A stretch of 64,000 bases of DNA from DASXVX01 sp036504075. Its GTDB lineage: Bacteria; Bacillota; Sulfobacillia; Symbiobacteriales; Symbiobacteriaceae. The stretch spans positions 1 to 64,000 of the forward strand of contig DASXVX010000009.1 of assembly GCA_036504075.1 (NCBI GenBank), given 5' to 3'. The number at the start of each line of letters is the position of its first letter. The stretch's first letter is position 1. Position numbers and translations under genes: made by a program. This document shows, piece by piece, positions 24,363-32,995 of the stretch. The notes beneath the pieces were generated by a model. It was not told where the DNA came from. It worked only from the letters and a program-made list of their open reading frames with translations, and ran no database searches.

Positions 24363-26363
24363 CTATATCCCCTTTACGTATTTGAGACGGCTCAGTAATT
24401 GCATGTAGCCCAGGGACCAGGCGTCGTCGCGGTATCCGGTCTCCAGTTCGGTGAGCCGGCAGATTTCGGCCAGGGACCGGCTGCCGTCGGCCCAGTAGCA
24501 GAGGTAGTCGCCCATGCGGTCCGTGCCCTTGTGGGCTGCAGCGAACGCCCGCCAGGACTCGGCGTCCGGCAGCCGGTCGAGGTCGTGGCGCAGGGTGATT
24601 GGGCCGGGCTGTACCCGGACCGGATGCAGCTGAACCAGGTCGGCCCCGCCGAGCCACCCCGCCACGGTCCCGCCTGCCGCCTCCACCCGTGCCCCCCCGC
24701 CCGACCCGGCGCCCGACCCGGCGCCCGACCCGCCCGACCCCGCGAGGGCCAGGCGCTGCAGCTCCATCGCCCCGGCGGCCTCCACCTGCCGCTCGCAGCC
24801 CTCCAGCACGGTGAGCAACTGGGGCTGCTCGCCTTCGGCCACGAGCCGCCGCAGCGATTGCAGGTCGGCCCGCTTGCGGTCCACCCGGAAGGCGACGACC
24901 GCCTGCGGATCCTGTCCGGCCTGCACGGCGGCGTGCAACTGCGCCGGGAAAAGGGCGGTCATCTCGGTGGCCAGCCAAGCGGCCTCGCGGAGGCCGGCAT
25001 TCGCCAGGAAATACGCGTAGGCGGCGGTCATGACGCCGACACGGCGCATCATGTCGGGGTCGGACTTGTCGATGGTGTCGGCGCTGGTGTGGTAAAACCG
25101 GTCGGGCCACTGGATGAGCATCGGACAGGGCACGCCGACGCTGGGGTCGGACAGAATGTAGTGGTCTGATCCGCCGGAGTAGGGCACTGCCGCATGGCGG
25201 AAGCCGGCGAAGCGGAAGTCGCCCGGGCCGGTGAGGGCGGGTTCCTCCCGGGCGACCTCGCCCACCACCAGCGCCAGGAGGTCACCGGCGAAGGACGGAC
25301 AGGCCATGGACGGGTACTCGCAGCGCAGCGTCGAGCCGGTGACCTCCTGCTTCTGGCCCACCATGTCGTCGTTGAGCGCCGCCACGATGCGGGAGCGCTC
25401 TTCCGCCGTCCGGTTCGCCAGGTGGGCGAACGTGCCGGTCATCTCCGGCGGGAGCAGGAAGCGAATGGCCCGCTTCGGGGCCGGCAACTGCCCGCTTTGA
25501 ATGAGGGCGCTGAGGGCACGGGCGGCCTCCATGACGGTAGCCGGGCCGCTGGCGTTGTCGTTGGCGCTGGGCCGGGGGTGGCAGAGGTGGGCCACCAGCA
25601 GCACCTCTTGGTCGCCGGCGCCGGGAATGAGGCCTTCCACATTCTCGATGGTGCCGTCGTAGAATTCGGAGGTGACCTTGGCCCAAAGCCGGACCGGCCC
25701 CTGCGCGGCCATTTGCTTCAGGCGGTCGCCTTGCCGGGTGGAGGCCACGAAGCCCCAGCCTTTGGGTTCCCCTTCGGACCACCAGAACGAGGTGTACTGG
25801 AGGGCATCGGGCAGGTCGCCCTCCGGCCGCACCGGCGGGTGATAGGTCATCCGCGCGGTAATGAGTCCCACCGCTCCCGCCGTTCGGGCGAAATGCAGCA
25901 TCCGCTGGATGTCGCCGTTGCCGACGAGCGCGATCTTGCCGGCTACGTCCCGGCCGTTCCAGCCGGCGGCTTCTTCTGCGTTCTCAACGACCGCCAGTTC
26001 CGCTGTGACGCCTTCCGCGGGCGTGGAAGCGGACCGCTGGATAAGGGCGAGGTTCATCTCCTGGTACCAGGCGAGGCGCTCGGTGCGCCGGCCTTCGGCG
26101 TCCAGGAGCCAGAGTTCGGCGTCCTGGCAGTTCCACTCCTGCGGCGTCAGGTGGCCCCACTCCCGGTGGTGTCCCGTGGCGGGATACGTGGTCATCCGAG
26201 CTTCCACGCCGTTGTTCGCAAAGATCTGGAGGCACTCCCGGGCGGCCGCCCGGTAGCCGGGGCTGGCCTGGATTCGATGGTAACGGGTCACGGTCTGGAC
26301 ATGGGCGAGGCAGTTCTGCCCGGAGACTTCCCGGGCCAGCAGAGACAACAGGGGGCGTAGCAC
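24363..26363 (-). CDS. DUF4910/M28-like aminopeptidase
   Basis: 666 aa. Zinc-peptidase motifs: AHLCHPRPSANDNASG (His and bridging Asp), LPPEMTGT (catalytic Glu), the following LNDDMVG Asp and RFYHTSADT (His). An inserted domain precedes them (about 110-210). A Gly/Ser/Ala-rich linker near residue 545 separates the peptidase from a C-terminal winged-helix-like domain. GTG 26363 is preferred because GGAGG lies 9 bp upstream. First gene of a two-gene operon with the aminotransferase. Confidence 0.82.
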   Translation of the reverse strand: MLRPLLSLLAREVSGQNCLAHVQTVTRYHRIQASPGYRAAARECLQIFANNGVEARMTTYPATGHHREWGHLTPQEWNCQDAELWLLDAEGRRTERLAWYQEMNLALIQRSASTPAEGVTAELAVVENAEEAAGWNGRDVAGKIALVGNGDIQRMLHFARTAGAVGLITARMTYHPPVRPEGDLPDALQYTSFWWSEGEPKGWGFVASTRQGDRLKQMAAQGPVRLWAKVTSEFYDGTIENVEGLIPGAGDQEVLLVAHLCHPRPSANDNASGPATVMEAARALSALIQSGQLPAPKRAIRFLLPPEMTGTFAHLANRTAEERSRIVAALNDDMVGQKQEVTGSTLRCEYPSMACPSFAGDLLALVVGEVAREEPALTGPGDFRFAGFRHAAVPYSGGSDHYILSDPSVGVPCPMLIQWPDRFYHTSADTIDKSDPDMMRRVGVMTAAYAYFLANAGLREAAWLATEMTALFPAQLHAAVQAGQDPQAVVAFRVDRKRADLQSLRRLVAEGEQPQLLTVLEGCERQVEAAGAMELQRLALAGSGGSGAGSGAGSGGGARVEAAGGTVAGWLGGADLVQLHPVRVQPGPITLRHDLDRLPDAESWRAFAAAHKGTDRMGDYLCYWADGSRSLAEICRLTELETGYRDDAWSLGYMQLLSRLKYVKGI

Positions 26364-26546
26364 GTTACGATACCTCCTACACACAACGGGAACATTTCGT
26401 TGTTGAAGATTCGGCGCAAAGCGCCGCCTTCCTGTTCCCGGCGGATTCCCAGACGGCATAATGACCGGCATTCCGTGAACCGGCGATGCCCGCCTGGCAT
26501 AGAGTGGACCGTTCCCCCGAATTTGCTGCGGAGGTGCGTCTCACCC

Positions 26547-27116
26547 ATGGCCTTCGGTATTCCCAGCGTTTCGCCGTACGGCATGAACATCGCTCCGGCC
26601 GGGGTTCCAGGTGCCTTCCCGACCGGTATTTCGGGTGTCATCCCGACCGGTATTCCGGGTGCCATCCCGACCGGTATTCCAGGTGCCTTCCCGACCGGTA
26701 TTTCGGGTGCTTACCCGACGGCCATTCCGGGCGTGATCCCCACGGCCGGCGTCGGTGTGGTGCCGACTGGCGCCTGCACCGTGGTGTACGGCCCGGTGGC
26801 GAACGTCTGCCACTCGGCGCTCACGCAGGTCGTCCCGCAGACCGCCGTGGTGCCGGTGCCTAACTTCGTCCCACCCGCCGTCCAGTACGGCGTGCCCATC
26901 ACCACCCAGGTACCGTTGCCCGCCAACATCCTGCCGACCAACATCGTGCCGACCAACGTCGGCGTGCCCCTGGGCAAGGGCGTCGCCCCGCTGGGCAAGG
27001 GCGTCGCCCCGCTGGGCAAGGGCGCTGTCCCGCTGGGCAAGGGCGCTGTCCCGCTGGGCGCTGCGCCTCTCCCGGCCGGCATTTCCCCCTGGGGGATGAC
27101 CTTGGACGGCATCTAG
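26547..27116 (+). CDS. repeat-rich Gly/Pro protein, possible spore or surface protein
   Basis: 189 aa with two repeat blocks. Residues 15-65 are an eight-residue repeat of the type G-[IV]-[PS]-G-[AV]-[FI]-P-T (24-bp DNA units). Near residues 147-175 is a seven-residue repeat PLGKG[VA][AV] (21-bp units). There is no signal peptide. Only two Cys are present (ACTVVYGPVANVC). ATG 26547 follows GGAGGTG. I do not recognise a family; abundance of low-complexity repeats and neighbouring SpoIID-like genes make a spore-coat role plausible but unproven. Confidence 0.7.
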   Translation: MAFGIPSVSPYGMNIAPAGVPGAFPTGISGVIPTGIPGAIPTGIPGAFPTGISGAYPTAIPGVIPTAGVGVVPTGACTVVYGPVANVCHSALTQVVPQTAVVPVPNFVPPAVQYGVPITTQVPLPANILPTNIVPTNVGVPLGKGVAPLGKGVAPLGKGAVPLGKGAVPLGAAPLPAGISPWGMTLDGI

Positions 27117-27232
27117 CACCCGCCGATATCCCAGCCGGCCCGAGGGGGGCGCAGCCCCCCTCATTCGGCGCGCTGTCCCATCGTATGCCGGCGGAAACCC
27201 GGGGCAAACTCTTGGCAAAGGAGGGACAACCT

Positions 27233-27679
27233 GTGAAGCATCGGCTGCGACTGGGAATTGTGTTGGTTGCCGTCCTGGCGGCGGGCTGCGGCGTGCAAAG
27301 AACGCCACCGGCGGCGCCGGGTCCACACCCCGTAAACGAGGCGACGCATGTTCTTTCCGTGCAACAGGGACCGGTACCCATCGCCCAACAGATGGCGGGC
27401 CAGACCGGAATCATTCGCCTGGAAATCAGCGACCGGGGCTTCAGCCAAAGCCGCCTGACCGCTGCTTTAGACGGGCGGGTGAAGATTTACATCCATAACG
27501 CCGGATCGACCCGCCATAACTTGACGATTCCGCGCTGGGGCGTCGTCACCCGAGCGCTGGAGCCCGGAGAAGAGAACTACGTGGAGTTTACGGCCAACGA
27601 ACGCGGGGACTGGCCATACTATTCGGATGCGCCGGGGCAGGAGGAGTCTGGACTGTCGGGCATCCTGAAAGTGGAATAA
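27233..27679 (+). CDS. cupredoxin-like lipoprotein lacking copper ligands
   Basis: 148 aa. Signal peptide with lipobox LAAGC, Pro-rich linker, then a cupredoxin-type beta-sandwich ending NAGSTRHNLTIPRWG...YYSDAPGQEESGLSGILKV. Copper proteins of this type need His, then Cys, His and Met in the last loop. Here the first His remains but the loop has Ser/Asp, Gln and Leu instead. It probably does not bind a type 1 copper. GTG 27233 follows AAAGGAGG. Confidence 0.75.
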   Translation: MKHRLRLGIVLVAVLAAGCGVQRTPPAAPGPHPVNEATHVLSVQQGPVPIAQQMAGQTGIIRLEISDRGFSQSRLTAALDGRVKIYIHNAGSTRHNLTIPRWGVVTRALEPGEENYVEFTANERGDWPYYSDAPGQEESGLSGILKVE

Positions 27680-27746
27680 CGTTTCTGGATTTCCTCCCTG
27701 CGGAGGGGGGAGATTACCGGGTAGAAACTGTTTCGGGGGGTCTGAC

Positions 27747-28367
27747 ATGAAAAGTATCCTGGCTCTGGCTGTGTGTCTCCTGGTCCTTTCCGGGGCGACA
27801 GTCGCCTCGGCGCAAAACAAGACCGTGTTTAATACGCCGGTTCCGACATCTGTCCGGGTCGCGATCCGCGAGGCCCGGCCCAACGGCGAGCCGAATCCGC
27901 GTGGGCGAATCATCTACGTGAAGACGGTCTCCTTTGACGACTATACGCGTAATTCGCTGCCGAACGAGTGGGTGCCGTCCTGGAATCAGGAGGCCCTGCA
28001 GGCCGGGGCCATGGCCATCAAGATGTTCGCCTGGTACCACACGTTGAACCCGACCCGGCTCGATGGCTGGGAGTTTGACGTGGACAACACGACCAACTTC
28101 CAGACCTACCGGGAGGGGAACCGCTTTGCCGAGACCGATCAGGCACTTGCTCGCATCCGCAACCTTGCCTACGCCCTGCCGGACGGCACGATCGTGGAGT
28201 TGAACTACCGGGCCGGCTACGAAGGGGAACCCAACTGGCCGTACCGCAACGCGAACATGATGGCCCAGTGGGGGACCCAGTACTGGGGCGAGAAGGGCTA
28301 CAACATGGTCAAGATTCTGCAATGGTTTTACATGGGCAAGGCGCTGCACACGATTCCAGGCGTGTAA
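27747..28367 (+). CDS. exported SpoIID/LytB-domain protein
   Basis: 206 aa with an N-terminal signal peptide ending near ASAQ. The region VSFDDYTRNSLPNEWVPSWNQEALQAGAMAIKMFAW matches the SpoIID core, including the Glu that is catalytic in the lytic transglycosylase. SpoIID proteins cut peptidoglycan glycan strands during engulfment. This one is shorter than SpoIID and lacks its transmembrane anchor. The next gene may be its partner. Confidence 0.75.
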   Translation: MKSILALAVCLLVLSGATVASAQNKTVFNTPVPTSVRVAIREARPNGEPNPRGRIIYVKTVSFDDYTRNSLPNEWVPSWNQEALQAGAMAIKMFAWYHTLNPTRLDGWEFDVDNTTNFQTYREGNRFAETDQALARIRNLAYALPDGTIVELNYRAGYEGEPNWPYRNANMMAQWGTQYWGEKGYNMVKILQWFYMGKALHTIPGV

Positions 28368-28382
28368 GGAGGGTCTCGGGTC

Positions 28383-29120
28383 TTGAAGGCAATGAAGTGG
28401 ATTGCGACAGGCCTGGCGCTGGTAATGGCGGCCGGGATCATCGGTTTCGGTGTGGCTCATGCGACGGAAGCCGCAGCAGGCAGTGCGCCGCCCGCACCGG
28501 CGGGTGCTGTGCGCCGGGCCTACTGGCGGGCGCTTGGCATAAAGACCGGCAAACTCCGCCTCCGGGTGGTGGACGCCGACACGCAGCAACCGATTCATGG
28601 CGCCGGCTGCGTGGTGGGCGAGACGGGCGACCGGATCGAGACGGACGCCCAGGGCTACGGGAAAATGCTGGACGAGCCAGTCTTCCGCAACCCGCGGCTG
28701 GAGGAGATGCTGGCGGAACTCCACGGCCAGCTGACGATCATGTGCTACAACAAGGGCTACCGGGACTCGGTCTACATGGGCGTCCGGATGGACCCGAACG
28801 CCACGACCGAGACGGATGTCTGGATGTACAAAATCGGCCGGGGCGACCGGCGCATCGAGCCGACGTTCTACCAGGTGCCGATCCACCGGCTCTGGCGCAT
28901 CCGGCTGGCGGACAAGTACCGCCTGCAGGATGAAGGCGAGGGACCCGAACGGCCGGACCTGACCCGGCCTGGCGAAGGCGTGGCCCCGGAGGAGCCCCAG
29001 GGCGGCGGCCAGCAGACCCCGGTCCGGCCCGGGCCGTCCGGGATTGGCACGGGACTCTCGACGGTCCCGAACGGGACTGCCCCGATCGCCGGCGGCACGC
29101 CCGCAGCTCCAGCCCGTTAA
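28383..29120 (+). CDS. exported protein with carboxypeptidase-regulatory-like domain
   Basis: 245 aa. N-terminal signal or anchor helix, then an Ig-like GKLRLRVVDADTQQPIHGAGCVV...DAQGYGKM domain (about 55-100), and a Pro/Gly-rich tail from residue 185. TTG 28383 is chosen because GGAGGG is 9 bp upstream; the next ATG is 18 bp away. It lies 15 bp after the SpoIID-like gene and should be co-transcribed. Confidence 0.68.
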   Translation: MKAMKWIATGLALVMAAGIIGFGVAHATEAAAGSAPPAPAGAVRRAYWRALGIKTGKLRLRVVDADTQQPIHGAGCVVGETGDRIETDAQGYGKMLDEPVFRNPRLEEMLAELHGQLTIMCYNKGYRDSVYMGVRMDPNATTETDVWMYKIGRGDRRIEPTFYQVPIHRLWRIRLADKYRLQDEGEGPERPDLTRPGEGVAPEEPQGGGQQTPVRPGPSGIGTGLSTVPNGTAPIAGGTPAAPAR

Positions 29121-29124
29121 GCGC

Positions 29125-29164
29125 AGCCAAGGCCCGCTACCCGTGAGGGTGGCGGGCCTTGGCT
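29125..29164. terminator. bidirectional terminator
   Basis: AGCCAAGGCCCGC (29125-29137) pairs with GCGGGCCTTGGCT (29152-29164); an inner CCC/GGG pair closes the loop. Confidence 0.88.
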
Positions 29165-29176
29165 CATGTATCGCTC

Positions 29177-29791
29177 TTAGGTGCCGATGTTGGCGCCAAA
29201 CTGGCCCAACCCGGGTGTGCCCAGACCACCGAGTCCGCCGATTCCACCCAACCCGCCGATTCCACTGATTCCGCCCAACCCGCCGGTCTGCGCGACCAAC
29301 TGGCCAAGGACGCCCGGCTGCGACAACAGTTGGCTCATGATTTGCTGGAGCTGGAACGAGCTGAGGCCGGTGGCTGAGAGCACGCCGGGCAGCAGCGTGG
29401 CGGCCAGCTGCGGGTTCGTCAGGAGCAGAATGAGCAGCAGGAGCAGCAACTGGTTCGGGAGGGGCGTACCCGTGGGGCTCGGGGCGCCCGGGTTTACGAC
29501 CACCACGTCCAGCACGGTCTGCCCACCGACGGTGGCGAACCGGCCGCACAGCGTCGCAAACCGGCCGTTGACGGAGGAGAGCGGGGTGCCGCCCAGGGGT
29601 GTCGGCTGGGTCTGGATCAGGAGGATCGGCGCGCCAAAGGTGGGCTGGATCTGCCCGATGATCGAGCCGGGCTGGGGCTGAACGATGCCGGTAAACGTAA
29701 ACAGGGTCACGGTGCCCGATACACACTGCAGGGCCCCCAGGGTGGTGGTGGGAAGGGAAGTAGTGCCGGGGATCAGCTGAGTCAGGCTCAT
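29177..29791 (-). CDS. hydrophobic protein with Gly-rich repeat tail
   Basis: 204 aa. A beta-rich N-terminal part, a run of Leu (PLPNQLLLLLLILLLTN, about 112-128), then a Gln/Leu helix region and a C-terminal GGLGG/GIGG repeat (about 170-195). No signal peptide. I know no family. Like the protein at 26547 it is low in charge and repeat-rich, which suggests a structural surface or spore component. GAGGTG precedes the ATG. Confidence 0.6.
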   Translation of the reverse strand: MSLTQLIPGTTSLPTTTLGALQCVSGTVTLFTFTGIVQPQPGSIIGQIQPTFGAPILLIQTQPTPLGGTPLSSVNGRFATLCGRFATVGGQTVLDVVVVNPGAPSPTGTPLPNQLLLLLLILLLTNPQLAATLLPGVLSATGLSSFQLQQIMSQLLSQPGVLGQLVAQTGGLGGISGIGGLGGIGGLGGLGTPGLGQFGANIGT

Positions 29792-29933
29792 ACGTCAACA
29801 CCTCGCATCCATGGATTCGCACCAGCGTATGTATTCGGACCTTCATCGGCCTCCCACCGGGCAAGTTTTACGCAATGGAAAACAAAAAAGGACAATGGAC
29901 GTGTGGGCACGAATAAACATCTTTTGATTCTTC

Positions 29934-29960
29934 GGATGGGTACCAACCGACCGTTTGGTT
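29934..29960 (+). promoter_or_regulatory. candidate FadR/TetR operator
   Basis: GGATGGGTACCAA (29934-29946) differs by one base from the motif at 249-261. It runs into AACCGACCGTTTGGTT (29945-29960), an imperfect palindrome with 12 of 16 symmetric bases. Its ACCGACC half resembles sites of some TetR fatty-acid regulators. It lies 45 bp upstream of the FadF-like gene. Confidence 0.5.
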
Positions 29961-30004
29961 CGACTCTGGAAACGCAAGACCACTGAAAGAAAGGTGGCCG
30001 TTCG

Positions 30005-32080
30005 ATGCCGACTCGGGAGATTTACTGGAACATATCCGGCGTTTTCCTCATGTACCTGTTGCTGTTACCCACGCTGGCGATCTTCGGCTACGGCTTCTGG
30101 CGGCGGGTCCGCCTCTGGCGGGTCGGCCAGCCCGCAGCCCGGTTTGACCGCGTTGGCGAGCGGCTGGGGCTGGTGGTCAGGCACGCCGTGCTGCAGAGCC
30201 GGCTGGCCAAGAACCGGGTCGCCGGCTTCTTCCACATTCTCTTTTCCTGGGGCTTCGTGGTGCTCTTCCTGGGCACCGTCGTGGTCATGATCGACTCCGA
30301 CTTCCACATTCCCATCATGCGCGGGGCGTTCTACCTCTGGTTCCAGTCCCTCATACTGGATTCGTTCGGCTTCCTGGCCATGGTGGGCGTATTGGTGGCC
30401 TGGGTTCGCCGCTCCGTCGTGAAGCCCCGGGCGCTCGTCGGGTACCAGAAGGCCCCGTCCATCATGGACGACTGGGTCTTCCTGGCCCATTACCTCGTCA
30501 TTATGTGGACCGGCTTCTTTATCGAAGGCGCACGCATCGTCGCGACGAACGATCCCTGGGGCGCCTGGTCGCCCTTTGGCTACCTGCACGGCAAGCTGCT
30601 GGCTTTATTCATGAGCCCGGCGGCGATTACCGTCCTGCACCAGGCGCTCTGGTGGTTCCATCTGGCGGTGGCATTCTCGTTCCTGGCCTACCTGCCCTAT
30701 TCAAAAATGCTCCATATATTTACCGCCCCGCTGAACATTTTCTTGCAAGACTTAAAGCCCCGGGGCGAACTGCCACTGACCGACCTGGAGGCCGAGGCGC
30801 CGGTGCTGGGCGCCGCTTCGCTCTGGGATTTCACCTGGAAGGACCTCACCGACCTGGATGCCTGCACGGAATGCGGCCGGTGCCAGGAGAACTGCCCGGC
30901 CTATCTTACCGGCAAGCCGCTCAACCCCAAGGCGCTGATTCTGGACCTCCAGAAGCACTTGCACGAAAAAGGCCCGCTCATGGCCCTGGCCGCCATGAAA
31001 GGCGAGCGGCCCGGCGAGCAGCCCTTTGAGTCCGAACTGGTGGGTGGGGTCATCAGCGCCGAGGCGCTCTGGGCCTGCACGTCGTGCCGGGCCTGCATGG
31101 AGGCCTGCCCGGTCTACATCGAGCATGTGCCCAAAATCATGGAGATGCGCCGGCACCAGGTGATGCTCCAGGGCGAGTTCCCGGCTGAGCTGAACCAGAC
31201 CTTCAAGAACCTGGAGCGCCAGGGCAACCCGTGGGGCCTGGGCGCCCACACCCGGACTCAGTGGGCCGACGGGCTGAACGTGCCGCTGGCGAAGGACGCA
31301 CCGGACGCCGAGTATCTCTACTGGCCCGGCTGTGCCGGCGCTTTCGACCAGCGCGGCCAGAAAATCGCCCGCGCCATCGTCCAACTCCTGCAAATGGCCG
31401 GCGTCACCTTTGCCATCCTCGGCAAGGAGGAGAAGTGCACGGGCGACTCCGCCCGCCGGGTGGGCAACGAGATGCTCTTCCAGCAACTTGCGGCGGAGAA
31501 CATGGAGACGTTGCGCAAGTACAACGTCAAGAAGATTGTCACCCACTGCCCGCATTGCCTGAACACCTTCGCCAACGATTACCGGCAAATGGGCTTCGAA
31601 GTGGAAGTCGTCCATCACACCCAATTGCTGAACCGGCTGGTGCAGGAGGGCAAGCTAAAGCCCGTGAGGCCGATTTCGGAGCAGGTTGTCTACCACGACT
31701 CCTGCTATCTCGGCCGTTACAACCAGGTCTATGAAGCGCCCCGTGAACTGCTGCAGGCCATACCGGGCGTCCAGCTCAAGGAGATGGAGCGGCACGGCCC
31801 CGAATCCATGTGCTGTGGCGCCGGTGGCGGGCGCATGTGGATGGAGGAGCATGCCGGCACCCGGGTCAACGTCGACCGGACCCGCCAGGCGTTGGCGACC
31901 GGCGCGTCCAGCGTGGCCACCAACTGCCCGTTCTGTATGACCATGATGTCCGACGGCGTGGCCGGCGAAGATGCCACCGGCACGGTCCGGGTGCGGGACG
32001 TGGCGGAGATGCTGCTTGAGTCCGTCGCGCCTGCCGAGTCGGCGGAAGTGGCGGTAACGGGCGAGCAGCGGGAGTCGTAG
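30005..32080 (+). CDS. FadF-like membrane Fe-S oxidoreductase (ETF:menaquinone type)
   Basis: 691 aa. The first 240 residues hold about five membrane helices of nitrate-reductase-gamma/cytochrome-b type with candidate heme His. Two 4Fe-4S motifs follow (CTECGRCQENCP and CTSCRACMEACP, about 283-370). The C-terminal half has two CCG domains of HdrD type (CPHCLNTF, then DSCYLGRYN...MCCGAGGG). Such proteins in Bacillus (FadF) move electrons from acyl-CoA dehydrogenases via ETF into the quinone pool. The shared upstream motif links it to the operon at 377. Confidence 0.87.
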   Translation: MPTREIYWNISGVFLMYLLLLPTLAIFGYGFWRRVRLWRVGQPAARFDRVGERLGLVVRHAVLQSRLAKNRVAGFFHILFSWGFVVLFLGTVVVMIDSDFHIPIMRGAFYLWFQSLILDSFGFLAMVGVLVAWVRRSVVKPRALVGYQKAPSIMDDWVFLAHYLVIMWTGFFIEGARIVATNDPWGAWSPFGYLHGKLLALFMSPAAITVLHQALWWFHLAVAFSFLAYLPYSKMLHIFTAPLNIFLQDLKPRGELPLTDLEAEAPVLGAASLWDFTWKDLTDLDACTECGRCQENCPAYLTGKPLNPKALILDLQKHLHEKGPLMALAAMKGERPGEQPFESELVGGVISAEALWACTSCRACMEACPVYIEHVPKIMEMRRHQVMLQGEFPAELNQTFKNLERQGNPWGLGAHTRTQWADGLNVPLAKDAPDAEYLYWPGCAGAFDQRGQKIARAIVQLLQMAGVTFAILGKEEKCTGDSARRVGNEMLFQQLAAENMETLRKYNVKKIVTHCPHCLNTFANDYRQMGFEVEVVHHTQLLNRLVQEGKLKPVRPISEQVVYHDSCYLGRYNQVYEAPRELLQAIPGVQLKEMERHGPESMCCGAGGGRMWMEEHAGTRVNVDRTRQALATGASSVATNCPFCMTMMSDGVAGEDATGTVRVRDVAEMLLESVAPAESAEVAVTGEQRES

Positions 32081-32094
32081 GGTTTTATCAGACT

Positions 32095-32130
32095 AAACGG
32101 GGCACTCCCTCGTTCGGGAGTGCCCCGTTT
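32095..32130 (+). terminator. terminator of the FadF-like gene
   Basis: AAACGGGGCACTCCC (32095-32109) pairs fully with GGGAGTGCCCCGTTT (32116-32130), tail ATTT. Confidence 0.92.
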
Positions 32131-32239
32131 ATTTCCAACCGCTGTCCACCGTGGACAACGATCACAATTGGCGTTCCCCGCGTACTGTGAACGGGGCTTC
32201 ACTGCGACGAAGAAGCTCCCAACCCAAGGGGGATTTCAT

Positions 32240-32386
32240 GTGTTATACGGTGGTTACGGTGCAGGTAATCCAGCAGCCTTCTCCCCCTTCATCGGGGCGC
32301 AGGCCGGGGCGAGTGACCTTATGATTGCCCCGGGGGCCGCGACATACCCTGCCGCCAGTGCGACGGTTTACCGTGACTGTGCTTAG
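32240..32386 (+). CDS. 48-aa Gly/Ala/Tyr-rich small protein
   Basis: GTG 32240 lies 7 bp after AAGGGGG. The product begins MLYGGYGAGNPAAF and is rich in Gly, Ala, Pro and Tyr, like small spore-coat-associated proteins. A strong terminator follows at once. No homologue recognised. Confidence 0.45.
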   Translation: MLYGGYGAGNPAAFSPFIGAQAGASDLMIAPGAATYPAASATVYRDCA

Positions 32387-32400
32387 GCAAAAACATGATG

Positions 32401-32451
32401 AAAAAGCATCCGGAGGCCCGGTTAAAAACCGGATGCCTCCGGATGCTTTTT
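32401..32451. terminator. long bidirectional terminator
   Basis: AAAAAGCATCCGGAGGC (32401-32417) pairs perfectly with GCCTCCGGATGCTTTTT (32435-32451). The right arm also encodes the last residues of the minus-strand gene. Confidence 0.9.
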
Positions 32452-32595
32452 CGCGGTCTCGGATTGCGCAGCGTTCGCCTGTTGGAGGCGCCGGGCCAGT
32501 ACTCGGTCGGCAATCTCACCCGCTAAGGTCCAGTATCTGCGCCAGGCTTGCTCGGCTTCCGGCCCCGGCGGTGCCCAAATGATCCGGATTGGCAT
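32422..32595 (-). CDS. 57-aa small charged protein
   Basis: Begins MPIRIIWAPPGPEAEQAWRR and continues as an amphipathic helix rich in Arg, Ala and Gln. GAGGGGGGA lies before ATG 32595. The C-terminal codons lie inside the terminator stem. Function unknown. Confidence 0.5.
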   Translation of the reverse strand: MPIRIIWAPPGPEAEQAWRRYWTLAGEIADRVLARRLQQANAAQSETAKKHPEASGF

Positions 32596-32995
32596 GGAAT
32601 CCCCCCTCGGTTGCTCCAGCATATGCAGGTGCTCCGGGGGAGAGAAACGAAAAGGCCCCCGGCCTTACCTCAAAGAGATAAGGTTCGAGGCCCTTTAACA
32701 GGGCTCCATTTTTAGGCGCTCATACGACGCTCCACGGAAACAATACCATGCGGCGAACAGTTCTGTCCATAGTGAAAATGAGCCGCCCCTCTGTTCGGAG
32801 GAGCGGCTTTTGGCTACTTGGAAAATGTGCGCAGGCCCGGCCCTTTCTTTCAAGGGGGGAGGACAGGGGCCGATCTATTTTTCGCGACACGTATGCAAAG
32901 AGAACTCGGCGCAAGAAAACTCTGATTTGCAGCAGGTAATTTTCTTGCGGATAACTAAACTATCAGATACCAAAGAAGTTCCGGAGGGGCCTATA
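32596..32995. other. non-coding gap at the host/accessory border
   Basis: About 400 bases with no supported gene. A hairpin at 32651-32696 (AAAGG/CCTTT outside, CCTTA/TAAGG inside) lies upstream of the small minus-strand gene. AGCCGC...GCGGCT at 32781-32808, followed by TTTT, is a + strand terminator. From about 32,880 the DNA becomes distinctly AT-richer. A weak promoter (TTGCAG, 17 bp, GATAAC) lies near 32,930-32,957. Confidence 0.4.

Noticed and set aside
27714..29864. 716-codon minus-strand open frame across three + strand genes
   Set aside because: Opposite genes have signal peptides, ribosome sites and recognisable domains; the long frame has none.
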